Below, in pieces: positions 6,291 to 9,280 of a stretch of 9,280 nt of DNA. Made by a program: the position numbers and the translations under genes. The notes below the pieces were generated by a model. The model saw nothing but the letters and a program-made list of their open reading frames with translations, did no database searches and had not been told where the DNA came from. Position 1 is the stretch's first letter. Each line of letters begins with the position of its first letter. The DNA is from Actinomycetota bacterium (lineage in GTDB: Bacteria > Actinomycetota > Acidimicrobiia > Acidimicrobiales > Ilumatobacteraceae), in assembly GCA_005787025.1 (NCBI GenBank), contig SYCH01000253.1, positions 1 through 9,280 on the forward strand, read 5' to 3'.

Positions 6291-7631
6291 TTGAGTGGTG
6301 ACCCCGACTCCCCCGCCTCGACGAGCGATCCCTCGTCTCGCGTTCCCCTCCCCGAGGGCACCATCGCGGTCGGCATCGGCCTGCTCGTGGCCGGCATCTC
6401 CAGCTATGCATTCTTCAAGGTGGGACAAGAGGCCCTAGGCAAGGACGACTTCAAGCCCATCGTCGCCTTGTGGTTCGCCACCTTCGCCTTGGCCCCTGGC
6501 TTCTTCTTGCCCTTGGAACAGGAAATGGGTCGCGCCTTGGCTCACCGGCGGGCCTTGTCGTTGGGCGGCACCCCGGTGGTTCGGCGCATCGTCCCGCTCG
6601 GTGTCGGTATCACCGTGGCCGTGTCGGCGACCGTGGCCGCGCTCGGCCCCGTCGCCACCCGCGAGTTCTTCGAGGGCTACGGACTCGTCACGGTGGCCTT
6701 GATCATCGCCTTCGTCTCGTACGCCCCGGCCCATTTGGCACGGGGAATCTGTTCGGGTGAGGGCCGGTTCGCGGCGTACGGCATGGTGATGGGCGCCGAT
6801 GGATTCGTGCGCATCGTCGGCTGCATCGTCTTGTGGCAGCTCGACGTGGACGACGTCGGCGCCTACGCCATGCTCGTGGCGTTGGCACCCCTCACCGGTG
6901 TTCTCATCGTCGGCGCGCGCGGACAACTGCACACCACCGATGGTCCCCCCGCCGAATGGAGCGAGGTGACGTCGAATCTGGGCTGGCTGCTCATCGGGTC
7001 GATCATGGGCGCCGGTTTGGTGAACGCCGGCCCCATCGCCATCGACGTGCTCGCCAATGGTTCACAGCGCGACGAGGTCACCCGTTTCGGCAACGGCGTT
7101 CTTCTGTCCCGAATCCCGTTGTTCCTCTTCCAGGCGGTACAGGCCGCCTTGCTACCGAGACTGGCCCGCTTGGCCGCGGCCGGCGACCTCACCGAGTTCC
7201 GGGGAGGCTTTCGTCGCTTGATGTTCGTCGTGTTGAGCGTCGGCGCCATCGGTGTCGGCGGTTCGTTCGCCATCGGCCCCGACGTTCTCGATCTCCTCTA
7301 CGACGGCGGGCTCGATCGCCGAACCCTGACGATGTTGGCCATCGGAAGCGCGATCTACATGGTGGCTCTGGCAACCGCGCAAGCAGTGATCGCCCTGCAC
7401 GGTCACGCGCGGGTCGCCCTCGGCTGGCTCGCCGGCATGCTCACTTTCCTCGTCACCACGTGGTTGTCCGCCGATGACCTGTATCTGCGTGTCGAGATCG
7501 GTCTGGTCGCCAGCTCGCTGGTGGCCCTCGTCATCTTCGTGGGGTCGTTGCAACAATTGCTGGCGCGCGGTGCCACCATCGACGAGGGCTCGGTGCTCGA
7601 AGCCCTGTCGGATCGCCCCTTCGAGGCCTGA
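6291..7631 (+). CDS. Polysaccharide flippase, MOP superfamily (Wzx/RfbX-like)
   Basis: A 446-aa integral membrane protein with about 12 predicted membrane segments (near residues 23-45, 54-75, 99-121, 129-148, 166-184, 191-208, 230-252, 270-288, 309-329, 347-368, 374-392, 402-420) and little soluble sequence. Size, segment count and the mid-protein FLFQAVQAALLPRLARLAAAGD region match MOP-superfamily exporters, which flip lipid-linked oligosaccharides across the cytoplasmic membrane. The neighbouring glycosyltransferases and Gmd support this over a drug (MATE) or lipid II (MurJ) exporter, but the substrate cannot be read from sequence. The TTG start at 6291 is chosen because a TANNNT box lies eight bases upstream and the upstream GTG at 6201 adds a non-hydrophobic extension with no ribosome site. 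Without an SD or conserved start, the exact N-terminus remains uncertain. It runs convergent to gmd with a 24-bp gap. Confidence 0.85.
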   Translation: MSGDPDSPASTSDPSSRVPLPEGTIAVGIGLLVAGISSYAFFKVGQEALGKDDFKPIVALWFATFALAPGFFLPLEQEMGRALAHRRALSLGGTPVVRRIVPLGVGITVAVSATVAALGPVATREFFEGYGLVTVALIIAFVSYAPAHLARGICSGEGRFAAYGMVMGADGFVRIVGCIVLWQLDVDDVGAYAMLVALAPLTGVLIVGARGQLHTTDGPPAEWSEVTSNLGWLLIGSIMGAGLVNAGPIAIDVLANGSQRDEVTRFGNGVLLSRIPLFLFQAVQAALLPRLARLAAAGDLTEFRGGFRRLMFVVLSVGAIGVGGSFAIGPDVLDLLYDGGLDRRTLTMLAIGSAIYMVALATAQAVIALHGHARVALGWLAGMLTFLVTTWLSADDLYLRVEIGLVASSLVALVIFVGSLQQLLARGATIDEGSVLEALSDRPFEA

Positions 7632-7660
7632 CAGCGTCGCCCGAGCGATCGTTGCTCAGG
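7627..7660. terminator. Weak bidirectional hairpin between convergent flippase and gmd genes
   Basis: GAGCGA (7643-7648) can pair with TTGCTC (7652-7657), six pairs including one G-U, around a TCG loop. CCTGA (7627-7631) and TCAGG (7656-7660) are also complementary, but they compete with part of the first stem. The structure spans both stop codons in the 24-bp gap. There is no T-run on either side, so terminator activity is speculative. Confidence 0.25.
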
Positions 7661-8654
7661 ACGGGACCGGAAGTCCGGCGCGCGCGGCCTCGATCGCCAG
7701 ATCGTTCTTCACCATCATCTTGACCAACGACGGGAAATCGACCTCGGGGGTCCAACCGAGTTTCTCGCGGGCCTTGGTCGCGTCGCCGATCAACAGATCG
7801 ACCTCGGCGGGTCGGAAGAACTTGGGGTCCTGTCGGACGTACTTCTTCCAGTCGTCGATGCCCACTTCGGCGAAGGCCCGTTCCACCAATTCCTCGATGG
7901 TGTGGGTCTCTCCGGTGGCGATGACGTAATCGTCGGGCTCGTCTTGCTGGAGCATCAGCCACATGGCCTTCACGTAATCGCCGGCGTAGCCCCAATCGCG
8001 CTTGGCGTCGAGATTGCCCATCACCAGATCGTTCTGCAGTCCGAGCTTGATGCGCGCGGCCGCGTTGGTGACCTTGCGGGTGACGAACTCGACCCCTCGT
8101 CGCGGTCCCTCGTGATTGAAGAGGATTCCCGAGCAGGCCCACAGTCCGTAACTCTCGCGGTAGTTGACGGTGATGTCGTGACCGAACACCTTGGCACAAC
8201 CGTAAGGAGAACGAGGATGGAACGGTGTGCGTTCCGTTTGGGGTGTCTCACGCACCTTGCCGAACATCTCCGACGACGACGCTTGATAGAAGCGAATCTT
8301 GTTGTCCGAAGCACCCCCCACCATCCGCACGGCTTCGAGCATGCGCAACACCCCGGTGCCGGTGAGATTCGCCGTCAATTCGGCTTGGTTCCACGACAAC
8401 GCCACGAACGAGATGGCCGCCAAGTTGTACACCTCGTCGGGTTGGGCGACCTCCATGGCCTTCACCAACGACGGCAGATCCGCCAGGTCTCCGGGGACGA
8501 TCTCCACGTACGGGAACTGATCGCGCAGCAGGTCGGCCTTGGGGTTGTTCTGACCCTTCACCAAGCCGAACACTTGGTATCCCTTGCCGTGCAGGAACTC
8601 GGCCAGGTGTTGGCCGTCCTGGCCGGTGACTCCAGTGATGAACGCGCGGGGCAT
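7656..8654 (-). CDS. gmd: GDP-mannose 4,6-dehydratase
   Basis: A 332-aa extended short-chain dehydrogenase/reductase that converts GDP-D-mannose to GDP-4-keto-6-deoxy-D-mannose in the cytosol, the precursor of GDP-rhamnose, GDP-fucose and related sugars. Visible: the Rossmann motif GVTGQDG (8-14), VYNLAAISFV (75-84), the active-site segment ASSSEMFG (125-132), catalytic Y151xxxK155 in SPYGCAK, the Gmd signature NHEGPRRGVEFVTRK (180-194), and RDWGYAGDYVKAMW (219-232). In well-studied Gmd proteins the first catalytic position is Thr; here it is Ser127, a conservative change. E129 and the 22-residue spacing to Y151 are kept. It is shorter than the ~370-aa enterobacterial enzyme but complete through the C-terminal FRPAEVDLLIGD region. 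ATG 8654 is chosen over the in-frame ATG at 8699 because GAGGAG lies six bases upstream and the Rossmann strand begins at once. No Rmd, Fcl or transaminase gene is in the window, so the final sugar is unknown. Confidence 0.95.
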   Translation of the reverse strand: MPRAFITGVTGQDGQHLAEFLHGKGYQVFGLVKGQNNPKADLLRDQFPYVEIVPGDLADLPSLVKAMEVAQPDEVYNLAAISFVALSWNQAELTANLTGTGVLRMLEAVRMVGGASDNKIRFYQASSSEMFGKVRETPQTERTPFHPRSPYGCAKVFGHDITVNYRESYGLWACSGILFNHEGPRRGVEFVTRKVTNAAARIKLGLQNDLVMGNLDAKRDWGYAGDYVKAMWLMLQQDEPDDYVIATGETHTIEELVERAFAEVGIDDWKKYVRQDPKFFRPAEVDLLIGDATKAREKLGWTPEVDFPSLVKMMVKNDLAIEAARAGLPVPS

Positions 8655-8660
8655 GGGGAT

Positions 8661-8666
8661 CTCCTC
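8661..8666 (-). promoter_or_regulatory. Ribosome binding site of gmd
   Basis: GAGGAG on the minus strand (8666-8661) lies six bases before ATG 8654. It fixes the start there rather than at the upstream ATG 8699, which overlaps the candidate promoter and lacks such a site. Confidence 0.8.
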
Positions 8667-8697
8667 GTACACGGCCCAACCGAGCCTGCTGCCCTGC

Positions 8698-8703
8698 ATC
8701 CTA
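8698..8703 (-). promoter_or_regulatory. Candidate -10 box for gmd
   Basis: TAGGAT on the minus strand (8703-8698) is close to the sigma-70-type -10 consensus. Transcription would start near 8691, giving a leader of about 37 bases that includes the GAGGAG site. No clear -35 box is seen. The expected -35 position overlaps the -10 box of the divergent GT4 gene. Confidence 0.45.
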
Positions 8704-8715
8704 CGGTGCGGGACC

Positions 8716-8721
8716 TAGCCT
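8716..8721 (+). promoter_or_regulatory. Candidate -10 box for the GT4 gene (leaderless arrangement)
   Basis: TAGCCT ends eight bases before ATG 8730. Transcription would start at or within a base or two of the ATG. No ribosome binding site is visible upstream, which fits a leaderless message. Confidence 0.5.
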
Positions 8722-8729
8722 CGCCCTTG

Positions 8730-9280
8730 ATGTTGCGCGTGGCCTTCGATACCGGACCCCTGCACGGCCCCATCACCGGCGTCGGTCGCGCCGTCGAGGC
8801 GATGGCCACACACAGCACCGTCGACCTCGTGCCGTACGTCCTGAGTTTCCGCGCGACGTTGCGCGCCGACACCGTTCGTCTTCCCTATCCCGCGGCCCTG
8901 GCGCTGCGCGCATGGGGACGTTTCGATCGCCCCCGACCTGATCGACATCTCGGTGACGTCGCTTTGGTGCACGGGACCAACTACGTGGTTCCGCCATCGC
9001 GACATCCTCGACTCGTCACGGTGTACGACTGCTGGGCCCTCGAGCATCCCGACACGGTGCATCGCGACATCGGTTCGATGATGAACGCATTGCGTCGAGC
9101 CATCGACAACGGCGCTCACGTTCACGCCTCGTCGCACGCCACCGCCGAACGTCTGCGGGGGCACTTTCCCGACGCGTCCGTCACGGTGATTCATCTCGGA
9201 GCACCCGCGCTCGTGGACGCGCGCGCCGGATCCATCGACGGTCTTCCCGACGACGGACCGGTGATCCTGTCCATGGGAAC
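8730..9280 (+). CDS. Glycosyltransferase family 4-type protein (N-terminal part; 3' end outside window)
   Basis: The frame stays open from ATG 8730 to the right edge, giving 183 residues. It matches the acceptor half of a GT-B fold glycosyltransferase of the GT4 type: MLRVAFDTGPLHGPITGVGR (1-20) is the first strand and glycine-rich loop, HGTNYVVPP (81-89) and VTVYDCWALEHPD (97-109) are strand-loop motifs normal for the family, ASSHATAERL (133-142) is the usual helix before the hinge, and VIHLGAP (154-160) leads into the donor domain. The fragment ends at ILSMG, where related proteins begin the VGTLEPRKN-type segment. The donor-binding EX7E motif lies beyond the window. It probably transfers a sugar, perhaps a mannose-derived one, to a lipid-linked glycan in the cytoplasm. 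Divergent placement beside gmd supports a role in the same polysaccharide pathway. Family is fairly sure; specificity is unknown. Confidence 0.88.
   Translation, partial: MLRVAFDTGPLHGPITGVGRAVEAMATHSTVDLVPYVLSFRATLRADTVRLPYPAALALRAWGRFDRPRPDRHLGDVALVHGTNYVVPPSRHPRLVTVYDCWALEHPDTVHRDIGSMMNALRRAIDNGAHVHASSHATAERLRGHFPDASVTVIHLGAPALVDARAGSIDGLPDDGPVILSMG

Noticed and set aside
7531..8199. 222-codon minus-strand frame overlapping the gmd 3' part and flippase end
   Set aside because: It is a frame-shifted shadow of gmd, whose own frame carries the family signatures throughout.
8715..9194. 159-codon minus-strand frame opposite the GT4 fragment
   Set aside because: The plus-strand frame encodes recognisable glycosyltransferase motifs; this product has none.
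1..9280. Search for CRISPR arrays, transposons, toxin-antitoxin pairs, tRNA or phage genes
   Set aside because: No spaced direct repeats, terminal inverted repeats with a transposase, small gene pairs, or RNA gene patterns were seen.

Overview
The window looks like chromosomal DNA from a high-GC actinobacterium. The reasons are the strong G/C bias at third codon positions, frequent GTG and TTG starts, TANNNT-type -10 boxes close to start codons, and a gene set (FtsH, a large GT2/GT-C membrane glycosyltransferase followed by an exported actinobacterial-type protein) typical of that phylum. A deep lineage such as Acidimicrobiia is my guess. No marker gene in the window proves it.

Layout: (1) 2-1015 (+), the C-terminal half of the FtsH membrane protease, running in from the left edge. 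(2) 1016-6125 (-), a tightly packed three-gene unit transcribed leftwards: a ~1071-aa membrane protein with an N-terminal family 2 glycosyltransferase domain and a GT-C-like multispanning region; a 480-aa exported membrane-anchored protein built from four tandem ~108-aa repeats; and a small membrane-anchored thioredoxin-fold protein. Both internal junctions are 4-base GTGA overlaps under the outermost plausible starts. (3) 6126-6290, a 165-bp divergent intergenic region with a candidate promoter for each side and a 7-bp inverted repeat. (4) 6291-7631 (+), a 12-TM MOP-superfamily (Wzx-like) polysaccharide flippase. (5) 7656-8654 (-), GDP-mannose 4,6-dehydratase (gmd), convergent with the flippase. 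(6) 8655-8729, a 75-bp divergent promoter region. (7) 8730-9280 (+), the N-terminal part of a GT4-type glycosyltransferase cut by the right edge.

Apart from ftsH, the genes fit a cell-surface polysaccharide locus. Gmd would supply GDP-4-keto-6-deoxymannose, the GT4 and GT2 enzymes would transfer sugars on the cytoplasmic face, the flippase would export a lipid-linked glycan, and the GT-C half of the large protein could act on the outer face, with the four-repeat protein anchored beside it. The substrates and the direct link between the two halves of the locus are inference. No rRNA, tRNA, CRISPR array, transposon or phage gene is visible. I found no clear new system. The most interesting parts are the GT2/GT-C protein, four-repeat protein and thioredoxin unit, and the compact divergent promoters.
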